57,867 nucleotides of DNA from positions 1 to 57,867 of the forward strand of contig JAEUWP010000278.1 of NCBI GenBank assembly GCA_018524725.1, read 5' to 3'. Positions 25,891 through 41,521 of the stretch are shown one piece after another. The notes beneath the pieces were generated by a model. The model was not told the origin of the DNA, made no database searches, and worked only from the letters and a program-made list of their open reading frames with translations. The DNA is from Podaxis mareebaensis (Eukaryota; Basidiomycota; Agaricomycetes; Agaricales; Agaricaceae). Each line of letters begins with the position of its first letter. The first letter of the stretch is position 1. A program made the position numbers and the translations under genes.

Positions 25891-26279
25891 CTACTTATCT
25901 GCAACCGGAAACTCTTTCCCAGTCCCACCCTTGTATCCCCTCCGAATAAAATCACTGATCTGCTCGTCCTTGGCCTGCTCGACCGCACTCTCGTTGTTCT
26001 GCGGGCCTTGGTGCAGGACATTCTCCTGTACCCAGTCCACGCCTACTCTAGTCAGACACACTGCGAATCCTCGTTCAGACTACAAATACCTTTGTCTAGA
26101 GGATCTTAATTCAACCGTGAGTGCGACAGTCTCAGATACTGAAAAACGTGCCTACCTTCGTTGCGTTCCCCAGCTTGGCCACCACCCAGGCTATTGTTGA
26201 GCTTGCCCATCAACCCTCCGCCCCCAGACTGTTGCTGCTGACTCTGACCCTGACTTTTGTTGCCGCCAAAGAGGTTCAT
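25891..26279 (-). CDS. Small conserved fungal protein of 96 residues
   Basis: Three exons (26156-26279, 26090-26104 with only 15 nt, 25891-26042). The N-terminal third is Gln/Gly-rich (MNLFGGNKSQGQSQQQQSGG), then MGKLNNSLGGG. The microexon gives DPLDK, and the last exon begins GVDWVQENVLHQGPQNNESA and ends IRRGYKGGTGKEFPVADK. The C-terminal pattern resembles a family of short fungal proteins of unknown function known to me by this ending, but I cannot name it. It lies on the same strand as the mutase gene and ends only 59 nt before that gene's start codon. Confidence 0.7.
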
Positions 26280-26397
26280 GGTATGAGAGGTTTGAGTCCG
26301 GGAAGACGGTTCCCCACACTTTATATACCCACACCCGCTATTGGACAAATGACGTACACTCACTCCATATAAAACAAATGACGTCCATAGAACCAAT

Positions 26398-28146
26398 TTA
26401 CTGTACATTATGATCTATTTGCGCGACCCGGACAACCTCCTCCAAATTCAGCTCTCTAAGTACTCCATCTCCCTGACTGATCACGCACGTGTACACCAAC
26501 CCCACTATGTACAATAATATTGTCGCACCAGGAACAACCGCGTTCAACCACCATCGACGCTCGTCCAACCCCTCCACCACAGCTTCAAGGTCCTGAACCG
26601 CCGGAACGCTTCGAGGCGCCGTCTGCATGATCCCGTCCAACATGCTGACCGCCGTCTCTCTCCATAACTCCTGTGTCATCGGACAATATTTTTCCGAGTC
26701 CGTGGATGGCGGTATGGGTCCCAGCACTCCCCCTCTACACGTGATACGCCAAAACGCCGTCCCTAGACCACCCCACCAGTTTAGAATCGCATTATTCACC
26801 GCATCTGCAACGCATATGTTCTTTTCACCACTGGCGCACCCAGACGTTAACGGTTGGCTTGGTGAGAGGTAGTCTACCCCATCTGTCCTTGGCTCTTCCG
26901 GCTCCATCCCCAACCAATGAGTACACAGCGCAATATTCATCCCACCGTCCGTCGTCCTGGTCGCATTGGGAATCAGCCCTGTCGTATTGCTCACCCATAG
27001 ATATCTTGTCATTGCCGTATCGACCCTCCACATCGCCACCGACAATGACATGTCGGCCGTCGCGATGTACCTCGAACTCCCAAGCCAGATGTGCCAACTC
27101 GAATTCGAAGCCTCGGTGGTGTAATTCCTCCACCCTTCGCATTCAAAACTTCCTGTAATTCTCGGCCCACCAGGAACCGCATTGCTTGCCTCCAATCTTC
27201 TCGAATCCGGCACAACCAACGTTCCTCTCAACGCTCCATCGTGACTTTTATCACCATCCAATGCCCACGAGATCACCTTCTGCGTCGCTTTCAACTGACC
27301 ATCATTATTGAGCTCCCTCAGACTGCTATTCGGCAATTCCGACGTCCCGTTGAATCGAAACGTTACAAGCTGCGTCATACCTTCCTTCTCGATCGATAGA
27401 CCCGTTACCAAAGAGATAGCAGCTCCAACCCCCAGAAGCCCGAAAACGAGAACAGAAAGCAACCGGTTATTCTTTTTAAGCATAAGATACCCCGCATCGC
27501 TAACGTTTCCTTTGATGGCACCAAGAATGAGATCGAGGTTTTTGACTGTGTTGCCTTGATGCACCAGGATAAACCAAGCCTGGTAAGCGTGGAGCTTGAG
27601 TAGCCCAACCGAGGAGATTGTCACGCCCGCTTTGAGCCAATATGACATGAACGCCTGGAGTAGTTGAAGGGAGTTGCCCGCGTTGGGATCGTAGGAAGCT
27701 GGACAAGTCGCCGATGCGGGACAAGTATGGATTTTCGGAAGAACGAAAGCCTGAGATATAGCGATGCCAAAGAGCATCATTATAGCACCCCCGAGGACCC
27801 ACGCGGACGTTTTCTTAATGAGATATAGTAGGACGTCCCACCTTGTCGTCCTTGAGTGAATAAGGGGTTGTGGATCGTCAAGGTCATCGGACAATGTGGA
27901 GGGAAGTGTAGAGAGAGGGATATTTGGATTATATGGGGCGACTTTGTGAGGTTCATGGGTGCTGCTTGTGAAAAAGGACTGGGACGAATTGCCGCGTTTT
28001 GGAAAGGAAGGATGGCGTTTGGTGTAGAGTTTTGGCTCCGCGGCGTAGGGCTGTCCACCCGCAGAGTCAAGTAACGGTGTCGTTGCTCGACGATTTGGGG
28101 TTAGCGGGACTGCCAGGGTATTCGGGGATGAGGGTGTGCTCGCCAT
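26398..28146 (-). CDS. Multi-pass membrane protein, tandem paralog 1
   Basis: One uninterrupted frame of 582 residues, unusual in this intron-rich region. About 100 cytosolic residues lead to a membrane segment (TSAWVLGGAIMMLFGIAISQ), then HTCPASATCPASYDPNAGN, then helices around FMSYWLKAGVTISSVGLLKL and LLSVLVFGLLGVGAAISLVT. A large, probably extracellular domain with many N-x-S/T sites and cysteines follows. The last hydrophobic segment is PGATILLYIVGLVYTC near the C terminus. I recognise no named family; the type occurs as lineage-specific families in agaricomycetes. Its paralog at 29367 has the same layout and intronless structure. Confidence 0.8.
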   Translation of the reverse strand: MASTPSSPNTLAVPLTPNRRATTPLLDSAGGQPYAAEPKLYTKRHPSFPKRGNSSQSFFTSSTHEPHKVAPYNPNIPLSTLPSTLSDDLDDPQPLIHSRTTRWDVLLYLIKKTSAWVLGGAIMMLFGIAISQAFVLPKIHTCPASATCPASYDPNAGNSLQLLQAFMSYWLKAGVTISSVGLLKLHAYQAWFILVHQGNTVKNLDLILGAIKGNVSDAGYLMLKKNNRLLSVLVFGLLGVGAAISLVTGLSIEKEGMTQLVTFRFNGTSELPNSSLRELNNDGQLKATQKVISWALDGDKSHDGALRGTLVVPDSRRLEASNAVPGGPRITGSFECEGWRNYTTEASNSSWHIWLGSSRYIATADMSLSVAMWRVDTAMTRYLWVSNTTGLIPNATRTTDGGMNIALCTHWLGMEPEEPRTDGVDYLSPSQPLTSGCASGEKNICVADAVNNAILNWWGGLGTAFWRITCRGGVLGPIPPSTDSEKYCPMTQELWRETAVSMLDGIMQTAPRSVPAVQDLEAVVEGLDERRWWLNAVVPGATILLYIVGLVYTCVISQGDGVLRELNLEEVVRVAQIDHNVQ

Positions 28147-29366
28147 AGGATATGCTAAGCGCTAGATTAGGATGAATCATCTATACCACGCCACTTTGAT
28201 ACACAGGACACTCACCAAAGTTCCCCCAAGAAGCCCTGAGCAGCTGCAGTTGAGCAAAGACAGTGTAAGAGAAAGGAAGGGAGAAGCAGGAAGACTGGAT
28301 CCTAATCCTGAACTCAAGCAGGAAATACTCGCCATATGCGTTCCCTCATTTCAAGTACGTCAGTATCCATGTGGATGAAACCAACCCTTTCAGGAACAAA
28401 GGGCCGACTGGACTTCCAAAACAAGCGTCTTTCCGTTTTTTCAGCGAATACATCTCGCTATTGGTTCCCCGGCCCAAACATGACTCCATCCAGTGGTTCT
28501 CGTTAGGCGCAGCCCTGAGCAGCTCCCTTCCTTACACGCGCTTGGGGAAGTCAAGGTCGATGGCAGTGATCCGACGACATAGGTACCAGGAATAAATCTC
28601 CCAAGAGGAAGCAAGGGCTAGGGCACCTGATACTTATTAATGGTGGATACCCAAATCCCCGAAAAATAAATCCCTGCTTTGTTCTCGGCAAACGTGGCGA
28701 GTTGCTAGCTTGGAATTTTGTCAGACACAATTCCGAGTGTTGGAACCCGGGTTCCAAGGGGTTGTCGAGGATCCTACGCCCAGCACATAGGTAAAATACC
28801 CGTCGCTTATAACTTGCACAATCAAAGTACGGTCTCTCCGTGAAGAACGTTATAGGAATGTCGCTGTATTGGTCAAGTAGATTAATGCGTGGAAAGACAA
28901 ATAGATACATCTACTCATTCTCGATTATTGAATCATGATGGCCATTTCTATCTGCATCGCACCACGATCGCTATGGCAGTCATTGGAAGATCCCGGCAAT
29001 CACGAGTGGCCAAACACCACCGTATCGGATAAACGGCTCCAGGCCACTGAATATGTCGGATTCTAAGGCCTCGTTGGTATTAGAGAGCCTGTTGTAGCAC
29101 ACATCTGCAGGACATCGCAGCGAGTGTAGCTTAAGGGGTGCATCGCGTATCACGTACCACATCAACTGACTTCTCCACACAACACCTCGGAACCGCTCAT
29201 ATATATGTAGATCCCACCCTGCCGAGGGGCGTAGTTACCGAGTACTGTATGCGCCCGCCGCATCTTAGCAGTTAGTTTGCTTGTAGCGCTATAGAAATGC
29301 AGAATACAAAATACAACAACAAAATCGCGTGTCACGTGCTACCGGAAACCCAACTGCCGGGGATCT
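28147..29366. other. Intergenic, with a short open remnant
   Basis: About 1.2 kb between the paralogous membrane genes. A 66-codon minus frame at 28980-29180 ends with FIRYGGVWPLVIAGIFQ. A related phrase (SVWPLVISGLTKF) occurs in the frame 31931-32266, at a similar distance upstream of the other paralog. These may be relics copied together with the genes. No intact gene was found. Confidence 0.4.
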
Positions 29367-31220
29367 TTATGCATTTGCCTGCATCGTCGATACACCGTCA
29401 CGAGTATTTACAAACCCTACGTCACTATGGTATCGTATAGGAGTCTTCTTCAATCGCCTCGTCAAAACTAAATCATGGATATGATCTGTCTGCGCAGCTT
29501 GGATAACTTCCTCCAAATTCAACTCCTTCAGGACCTTATCACCTTGACTGAGTGCGCACGTGTACACCAACACTACGATATACAGCAACACCGTCGCAGC
29601 AGGAATAGCGGCGTTCACCCACCACCGATGTTTATTCAGCCCTTCCACAACGGCATGGAGATCTTGAGTGGTAAGAAGGCTTCGAGGCGCGGTTTGCAAA
29701 ATCCCGTCCAACATGCTGACCGCCGTCTCTTCCCACAACTCCTGCGTAATTGGACAATACTTTTCCGCGTCCGTCGATGATGGTATCGGTCCCAACACTC
29801 CTCCTCTACAGGTGATATGCCAAAACGCCGTTCCGGTCCCGCCCCACCAGTTGAGAATCGCATTGTTTACAGCGTCCGCAACACACTCGCTCACACCGCC
29901 ATCACATCCCGACGTCACGGTTTGACTTGGTAAGAGGTAGTCTACACCTTCCTCCCCCGGCTGCTCAGGTTCCATCTGAATTCGATGTGTACACAGCGCG
30001 ATATTCATCCCGCCATCCATCGTCGTAGTGGCGTTAGGAATCAATCCCGTCGAGTTGCTCACCCATACATACCTTGCCACAGCTGTATCAACCATCCACA
30101 GAGATACTGCCAGCGACATGTCGGACAACGCGACGTATCTGGTTTCCCCGAACCAAATGTGCCAACTCGAGTTCGATGCCGCTGTGTAATTGTTCCACTC
30201 CTCACATTCAAACCACCCCGTAATCTTCGGTCCGCCAGGAATCGCGTTCCTCGCTTGTGCTGTTCTCGCATCGGGTACGACCAACGTTCCTCTCAACGCT
30301 CCGTCATGAGACTTGTCCCCGGCCAGTGCCCATGAAATCACCTTTTGTGTCGCCTTCAACTGGCCATCGTTATTGAGTCCCGCCAGACTGCTATCCGGCA
30401 ACTCCGACGACCCATTGAACTGGAACGTCACAATTTGCGTCGTGACATCCTTCTCGATTGACAAACCCGTCACCAACGAGATAGCAGCCCCGATTCCGAG
30501 AAGTGCGAAGATGAAAACAGCAAGTAGTCGGTTGTTCTTCTTGAAAAGAAGATAAAATGCGTCATTGACGCTTCCTCGAATTGCACCGAGATGGAGGTCA
30601 AGATTTTTGATCGTATTCCCTTGATGCATGAGGGTGAACCATGCCTGGTATGCGGCCAGCTTCAGTATCCCAATCGAGGATATCATTACGCCTCCTTTGA
30701 GCCAATAGGACATGAATGCCTGGAGTAGTTGGAGGAAGTTGCCGTTATTTGGATCATAAGACCCCGGACAGGTGGCTGAAGCGGGACAAGTATGGACCTT
30801 AGGAAGAACAATGGCCTGGGCTACTCCAATACCCAAGAGCATTACCAGTACACCCGCAAGGACCCACATACACGTCTTGCGAATCAGGTACTGCAGGACT
30901 TCCCATCGTGTTGACCATGAATGAGCTGGAAGATGTTGATCGTGCAGATGCGTGGACATTTGGATAGGAGATGTCACAAGAGGGATTTCAGGGCCGAACG
31001 AGGTAATCCTGTGGGCTTCATGGGCGCTGTCGGTGAGGAGCGGCTGAATCGAGTCGCCGAATTTTGAAAACGAGGCATCATCGGCCTTGTAAAGCTTGGG
31101 CTTGCCCGCGCCTAGTGGCTCCCCGGTAGAAGAGCCGAGTTTCAGCGCTGCTCCTGCTCGACGATTCCGGCTAAACGGCCTAGCTAGATCTGCGTCTGGT
31201 GACGATGGTCTGTTCGCCAT
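29367..31220 (-). CDS. Multi-pass membrane protein, tandem paralog 2
   Basis: Intronless frame of 617 residues, clearly homologous along its length to the gene at 26398: HTCPASATCPGSYDPNNGNF, FMSYWLKGGVMISSIGILKL, FALLGIGAAISLVTGLSIEK and WWGGTGTAFWHITCRGGVLG match with few changes. It has a longer C-terminal tail after the last hydrophobic segment (IPAATVLLYIVVLVYTCALS). Two cytosolic ends and a large N-glycosylated outer domain are predicted. Function is unknown. Retention of reading frame and domain pattern in both copies argues that both are functional. Confidence 0.8.
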   Translation of the reverse strand: MANRPSSPDADLARPFSRNRRAGAALKLGSSTGEPLGAGKPKLYKADDASFSKFGDSIQPLLTDSAHEAHRITSFGPEIPLVTSPIQMSTHLHDQHLPAHSWSTRWEVLQYLIRKTCMWVLAGVLVMLLGIGVAQAIVLPKVHTCPASATCPGSYDPNNGNFLQLLQAFMSYWLKGGVMISSIGILKLAAYQAWFTLMHQGNTIKNLDLHLGAIRGSVNDAFYLLFKKNNRLLAVFIFALLGIGAAISLVTGLSIEKDVTTQIVTFQFNGSSELPDSSLAGLNNDGQLKATQKVISWALAGDKSHDGALRGTLVVPDARTAQARNAIPGGPKITGWFECEEWNNYTAASNSSWHIWFGETRYVALSDMSLAVSLWMVDTAVARYVWVSNSTGLIPNATTTMDGGMNIALCTHRIQMEPEQPGEEGVDYLLPSQTVTSGCDGGVSECVADAVNNAILNWWGGTGTAFWHITCRGGVLGPIPSSTDAEKYCPITQELWEETAVSMLDGILQTAPRSLLTTQDLHAVVEGLNKHRWWVNAAIPAATVLLYIVVLVYTCALSQGDKVLKELNLEEVIQAAQTDHIHDLVLTRRLKKTPIRYHSDVGFVNTRDGVSTMQANA

Positions 31221-33237
31221 AAGTGCCAGATGGGAATTTCTAAAATTCAGTGGGTCATATTAGTCTCATGTTCCATTGCCACAGAAAGTGCTCACAAGGG
31301 CTGGCACGAAGTAAGATCAACTAAACACAGATCAGAGGAAGTGTATACGAGGAGGAAAATCAGTTGACGGAGCCGCTTGCCCTGAAACTAACGTATATAA
31401 GTAAACCCCCCATCTCTAGCGCGCATAATCATGTATGTGAAACCCGCCCTTTGTTCGGAACAAAAACCAAGTGTCAATTAGACTCGAAGGAGCCAACAAC
31501 CTGTTCTCCAAGAAACCAATCTCCACATCGACTGCTTCTGTGATCCCATGATGACTCAATTAATAGTTGGGTAATGACTGGCAAGAGGCACTAACGTTCC
31601 AACACTCAGGCCCGCCACCAAATTTATCCCACCCTTGAGGGGATAATTGTAGATAAAAATTGACGTTCACAATTCAGGCACAAGAGCCATGTATCATACC
31701 GAAATGTTAGCATCATCGAACTGTAGTGTTGACATGCGCCGAAGCGTGATCTAGCATGCGAATGATTGGCCCGGCTATGGAGTGCATGTGAATTATTACA
31801 TGTGTACCCATGTTGCTATGGCTCAAGATATGATAACCATCTTCTATGTCTTACCCAGACGTGTGAGTCCTTATGTAAATGAGAATTTTACGGGTGGACG
31901 AAGAGCGTTGATGGAAATGTAGTAGGGGATTCATCGGAGCAAAACACATCTCAGTACCCCTTGTCTGATGTGTTGATCGTTCACGCCTCCTTGATTTGGT
32001 TGTTGCTCAGTATTCCATACTCCTACAACCAAATTAAAGCTGAGGTATGCCAAACGAAGACTAGGACTACAAGCAATCTTCACCGTGCAAGCTCTCAAGT
32101 AGATTGGATTTTGTAATGCTGCCTCGAACTTTGTTAGTCCAGAGATAACTAAAGGCCAAACGCTCCATGAAAACAGACTCCTTATCTCAAAATCACCGCC
32201 CTCCATTTGTTCACTACTACGTAATTGGTCTTCGTTAGCTCTAGCAACACGGGCTTCGCCAGCCACAATTAATGGATCGGGATGTGGGGTTCCATAAGTA
32301 GACGGTTGTCATTCGCATACTACTCACCTCGTGCTTTCTTGTTGCTTTAGAACAATGTTGAGCGCTAGGCTAACCCATTCACCTCGTGATGCGGTGCTGT
32401 CGCGTTCCTGTCGCTGAATTCATACTTTGATCTCGAACACAAATCAGGATCGGCAAGCCTACATCATACCGATTTGAACATAGAACAGGTATCCACCTTG
32501 ACCCACTCATCCACCTGGCGAACTCGTCAATTCTCCCTGCGTGTGTTCTTCAACATCCTATCAGCGCCTGGCGCTGACGCGGATTCCTCGGACGGACCCC
32601 TGGCTGTGGTGTAAGTCCGGTGACACCTTCCTGCTGAGGGCACCATCTCCAGGGCACGTCTCCGTATCATCCGGATTCGCCTCATATACGCCTACCATCG
32701 TTCAATTTATGAGCAGTCCGGAATGATTCGATCCTGAGACAGAGCTCAAAATTGTGATGAAAACTATCAACAGGGCGCGGGACGCCAGATCACAAAGCAC
32801 TCGCAAGTTGCGGAGCAGCGGAATATCCCACACCCACTGATTTTAGTACTAGAACCCGAAGGACGCCCTTCCAGTAATGCTGACAATCCTTCGCCATGAA
32901 TCTGTGCCCAGGAGGATTGTGCTTTTAAACCCAAGTTACTTCGTAGCCTTCCCGTGAGTCACATGCGTGGACTTTTTTGTTGTAGTCATTGGCGTCCCCC
33001 CAGCCACTCAGGGAGGAAAGAAAAGGATATTCTCCCCTTCAATTCTTACGCACAGCCCTCTTGAAACTTCCCGTTTCTGCTATTGTCATGTAGCCGACTA
33101 AGGGATCCATTGGTATATTTCAGTTGTCCTAGCCATGAAACGACCTGGCGATGGGGCGGGAATGCAATTCACATTTACTCCTTCTCAGCCAACCGCACCC
33201 CAACTACGTATTATATGGAAATCATGTCCTTCATTTC
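31221..33237. other. Intergenic, with one unassigned open frame
   Basis: About 2 kb. The only frame of note is 31931-32266 on the minus strand (111 codons), containing SVWPLVISGLTKFEAALQNP. This phrase loosely recalls the C-terminal part of fungal-specific transcription factor domains, but that is a guess. The frame 32541-32726 (plus) has no motif. Nothing else is recognised. Confidence 0.4.
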
Positions 33238-33970
33238 TTATGAAGATAGAATTGATTCAAGGCAATATACCTTAAGGCGGAGTATTGAACGTGATCGTCG
33301 CCCCATCTTTCGAAACCTCCTTGGGGAACCCACTCCGTGCCCACTATAGAGCCCTTGTCAATCACGTCCTGACTCAAGTAAATCAGAACGCTCACATTGA
33401 TTATAGCCTCCGTCCCCTTGTTTGCCGAACGTGCCCTTCCTGAACCAATAAATCTCATGCCTAAAGCAATACGCATCATGACACGGCCTCAACGCTAGAG
33501 TCGAAATGCCTATACTTACCCGATGGTCCCGCCAACTTTGATATCAAACTCGGAATGTTGATGTCTCCAATCCTTTCCCTTCTCTCCCCAGAAGTTGGTT
33601 GTATGTTTCACATGACATAGGCACCGACCGTTCGTCACCGTTCCCTTGGTGAATTTCTCTCTGGCGTACAGTCAAACAGCCGGTTGAGTAGATGTATGGG
33701 GCGAGATGCATGGAAAAGCGCACAAACATCATTATCCTTCTGCACCTTTGCTTCGACGACATCCACTATGAACTTGACTCCCTCTGTTATGGCTTCACCC
33801 AACCCACCGCCGCCCTTCCTTGCTTGAAGCTCTGTGACAACGACATCCAACGCATCCCCAACGGATCTCTGGTACACCCGGTCGTCGGAAGATGTTCCAT
33901 CACGATGTTTATCCAGTGCGACCGTGCGCGCATCAAGATTGCTAATTCCAATGTTTAGATCAACGGACAT
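33238..33970 (-). pseudogene. Unknown gene with a frame break
   Basis: Coding signal runs from MSVDLNIGISNLDART at 33970 to LLNRLFD near 33666, then continues two bases out of frame with YAREKFTKGTV, HVKHTTNFWGEKGKDW and SEFDIKVGGTIG. It then splices normally at 33520 to 33396-33460 (HEIYWFRKGTFGKQGDGGYN) and on to 33238-33353. I found no intron that repairs the break at about 33660-33668, so this is either a young pseudogene, a sequence error or an unusual splice. The protein is not recognised; the second half looks like a compact beta-rich domain with several aromatic residues. The proposed 3' end is uncertain. Confidence 0.45.
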
Positions 33971-34089
33971 ACAGCATAGTATCTAGTATATCTTCAGATC
34001 GCACGCGGATGGTAGGCTTATAGTGTACGGAGACCTGTCCATCCCGATGTGGCTTTGCACCGGCGGATCCTTATGTCTCTGGTTTAGGC

Positions 34090-34299
34090 CTAGCTTTGGC
34101 GTTGACGCTGTTGGGGGGTTTGCGAGTTGGTCGTTTTAGATTCGGAGACTTGGGCTTCGGCTTCGATTTGCTTTTGTTCCCAGATCCACGAGCGGACGAG
34201 ATCTGCATTTGCACTCTGACCAATAGTTGGGAGGGCAGAAGAGAGTGTGGAGAGGGCAAAGAGGAAGAGAGTAGCGGAACGTAAAACGGCGAAGTGCAT
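34090..34299 (-). CDS. Small secreted protein candidate
   Basis: A 69-codon frame that begins with a convincing signal peptide (MHFAVLRSATLFLFALSTLS, then SALP) and continues as a polar, Gln/Ser-rich chain. There are no cysteines in the mature part. A second frame over the same bases (34071-34259) is open and very basic, so an intron that switches frame is possible. Upstream, a TGGGTTT tract and A/T-rich leader fit a promoter. It is a candidate small secreted protein only. Confidence 0.45.
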   Translation of the reverse strand: MHFAVLRSATLFLFALSTLSSALPTIGQSANADLVRSWIWEQKQIEAEAQVSESKTTNSQTPQQRQRQS

Positions 34300-35053
34300 T
34301 TTTTGGGTTTACGAGGATTTCGTGTAGGAAGAATTAGAGAGGCGGATAGTATGGGCCGGCCAATACTACCTTCAGACCAGCTGAAAGAGAGTTGAGGAAA
34401 CTGAGGCGTAAGTTAGAGCCGGAGTTGCTTTATGTACTCTTCCTCTGGGGCAACCCTCCGGTCCTCTCGCAGCTATTGGGCGGGCGCAAATTTCGCAAAA
34501 GACCACATTGCGGATATTGATACATCACCTTGACACCATTTCTGAGACTTGCTAGGTGACCATTGAACCGGATAGTGTTGCGCGCGAGTATCGTTCGATG
34601 TTGGATATACGGAGCGCGGATCAGGCGGTATTGTAAGCAATTTGAATTCCAATAAGCGGGTCAGAGCATTAATGAGGAGGTCAGGGATAATGTTGACCAG
34701 TCCCAAAAACTGACATGACTAGAGATGCCCTGCAAGCACCGCGCGGACCTGGTTGGCCACCTTAGCCAGCTGTGAATCAGAATGAGTCACACTATTGTTC
34801 TTACCGACGGCAGCAATAGTGTCGTTATGGTTGTCATGGCTGTCTTTGGCAACTGTCAATGCAACTGCCAATGTCGTGTTCTGACTCAGAGGGCCTGAGA
34901 ACTTCAGAGCTTGGTCGAATATAAGTAGCTCTAGCGTTGTTGGTAAGGATGACGCCCCAAGTGCTTGAGCCCAGACGACAGAGGAATAACTGGTAAATAT
35001 GCCAGTCGGCTTGCAACTGCACAGGCAAGCTCATGTGAAACCCACAGGCCTAA
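34300..35053. other. Intergenic, promoter side of two divergent genes
   Basis: About 750 bp between the small secreted candidate (minus) and the F-box gene (plus). Short frames exist on the minus strand, but none has a motif or supported exon structure. Confidence 0.5.
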
Positions 35054-36277
35054 ATGACCCGCCGTATTGAAGACCTTCCTGACGAGCTCTTGTCTCGAAT
35101 CTTCCTGCAATATGTGAACATTTGCGATGACGAAGGCCATTGGGGACCATCACGTGTGGTCTCATACCAGGCCAGGGCACTGCTTTGCTCCATCAACCAT
35201 CGAATGCGAGAAGTTGCTATCCGATTCCCTCAACTCTGGACTCACATCCAAGCATATGCCGGCTTTGGACCAGTCCGACCTTCATTATCCTCGATCGAGC
35301 TCTGGGCGAAACGATCTGGTTCGCTTCCCATTCACGTGGATCTATATGGACCTGCCCCTCTCAGTTGCGGTCACCCGGGTGACACCGGGGATCCTGAGCG
35401 TGCAATTGGCCCCATGAGGGTCCTCCAACCCGATCTCCATCGCTGGAAGTCCTTTAAGATATTTTTTCTCGACGAAAGTGCTGCAACATTTGTGGAGCTC
35501 CCGTTGGAACGTGCAGAGATATTAGAGGAAATTGAGGTTGTTTCGTCATGCCCTCAGGAATTAGACAACAAACTCTTGGCCAATATCGCCAAATTGTCTG
35601 CACTGCGTCATCTGATGTGGGACAAGTACTATATCAACGAGGACGATATCTCGTCCTTCCACGTTGCTGTCTCCAGCTTTCCGTGGCACCAACTACGCTC
35701 AATCACCCTCTCTGTCATGATGTCGCCCAAGGAAGTACTCCAAATGTTCTCTGCATCAACGTCCGCAGAGGCCATTGACTTGAAGCTTCGCCGAAACCCA
35801 TCCGCCCCAGTTGATTCCACACTTCGCCCACTCATCACTTTACCGAATCTCCAATCCCTTAACATTCGTTCTGATGTTGGAATTTATGAGACTCTCCAAC
35901 ATCTCGATCTTCCCGGGCTCAAGACTCTACGCCTTTCCGCACGCAGGTTCTACTGTGATGGACCCAATATCGCCTGCGAGCGGTACAAGGAGTTCATCAG
36001 TCGTGCTGCGATTTCCTTACAAAAGGTCACACTCAACACGTTTGATTTTCGGGGTGACGACGTAACGGAATTCTTCAGTAACCCAGACCTCCTCAACATC
36101 CCCAATCTGCAGGTCGGGCTTGAGGGTCATGATGCGGGAGAAAGAGCAGAAAGTGCTTTGAAGTCGATATTAACTAAGAGGCCTGACGTGAAACGACACC
36201 TTCAAGTAAAAGAAGAGTTTTGGACTGGCAAGATTATTGGATGGACTGATGAAGAAGTCAAAGAAAAGCAGCCCTGA
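35054..36277 (+). CDS. F-box protein
   Basis: Intronless frame of 407 residues. The F-box is at the extreme N terminus (IEDLPDELLSRIFLQYVNIC, then CSINHRMREVAIRFPQLWTH), which would bind SKP1 in an SCF ubiquitin ligase. The rest contains irregular leucine-rich stretches (LITLPNLQSLNIRSD, LQHLDLPGLKTLRLSARRF, LLNIPNLQVGLEGHD) suited to substrate binding. This combination is one of the most expanded families in mushroom genomes. The start is the first ATG of the frame and sits directly before the domain. Confidence 0.88.
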   Translation: MTRRIEDLPDELLSRIFLQYVNICDDEGHWGPSRVVSYQARALLCSINHRMREVAIRFPQLWTHIQAYAGFGPVRPSLSSIELWAKRSGSLPIHVDLYGPAPLSCGHPGDTGDPERAIGPMRVLQPDLHRWKSFKIFFLDESAATFVELPLERAEILEEIEVVSSCPQELDNKLLANIAKLSALRHLMWDKYYINEDDISSFHVAVSSFPWHQLRSITLSVMMSPKEVLQMFSASTSAEAIDLKLRRNPSAPVDSTLRPLITLPNLQSLNIRSDVGIYETLQHLDLPGLKTLRLSARRFYCDGPNIACERYKEFISRAAISLQKVTLNTFDFRGDDVTEFFSNPDLLNIPNLQVGLEGHDAGERAESALKSILTKRPDVKRHLQVKEEFWTGKIIGWTDEEVKEKQP

Positions 36278-36955
36278 AGCTGGTAGTGTCCCGGATGCTC
36301 TCGAGGTGTTAGCTTTGAACCCGTATTTACAAGTTTATTCGGCACATTCGAGTCAGTTTAGACAGCCTGTCCGTAGTTGGACATTTTTCGTTAGTAGTGC
36401 GGCTCGACTTTGACAGAAGTCGTGTTTCATCTCAGTAACAATCGAGAGGATTTCGGATTTCGTCAGTCTCCACAGTGCCACGGACAATGTTCAAATAGCA
36501 TGTACCTTTTCGAGCGCAGGATGGGATTGCTGAATGATTTTCTCGGCTGGATGGAATGAGGTTGATTAATGTTGATTGATGTTGAGGACTATTCATGCGA
36601 GGATAAATGTGATATAAGTATTTAGTGAGTTTAGTTAATGAGTAATGTATGGGCGATAAAAACCACGGAAGATCTTCTCAGCCACCAAGTTTGCCAGCAA
36701 CTAGTGTGCCCGTCCGTGATTACCTCCACGTAGGAAGACAACCGGCAATACTGAAAACGGAGGGGGATATGACATCGCCTTACCACGTATCTCTATGGAA
36801 GCTATTCATCATCAACCGAGTCGAAGTGCGAGAACAGAATGGAGTTGAGTCAGTATGGGTCCGACATATTTCTTCCTCCATGGTAACATTAACCCGTATG
36901 TCACACAACGCGTTATGTCACACGTCACTAATAGCCCTTTCCTCGAACGTCCATT
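36278..36955. other. Intergenic, ISWI promoter region
   Basis: About 680 bp between the F-box stop and the ISWI start. A frame starting at 36649 runs into the first ISWI exon but is in another phase and is taken as chance. Nothing else is recognised. Confidence 0.5.
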
Positions 36956-41278
<4,323 letters not shown>

Positions 41279-41521
41279 ATGGACGCCCTTTTTATCTTGC
41301 TCTGCTGTTTGCCATAGATTTCCTTTTTGTATTGTACCTTTGCATCTTCACGTTGGATATATTTAATAGTACACTGTTTTATAGCCACATCGCGTTCGTT
41401 TGGACGCCTTTCCTGTCTTTTTGGCCCGCTTACTCGTTCAAGACAAATGACTGATTGATAGGCCACTTTTTCGCCGAGTAGAGGTAATCCAATCCCCCAG
41501 TTCTACCCAACTTCTTATTTA

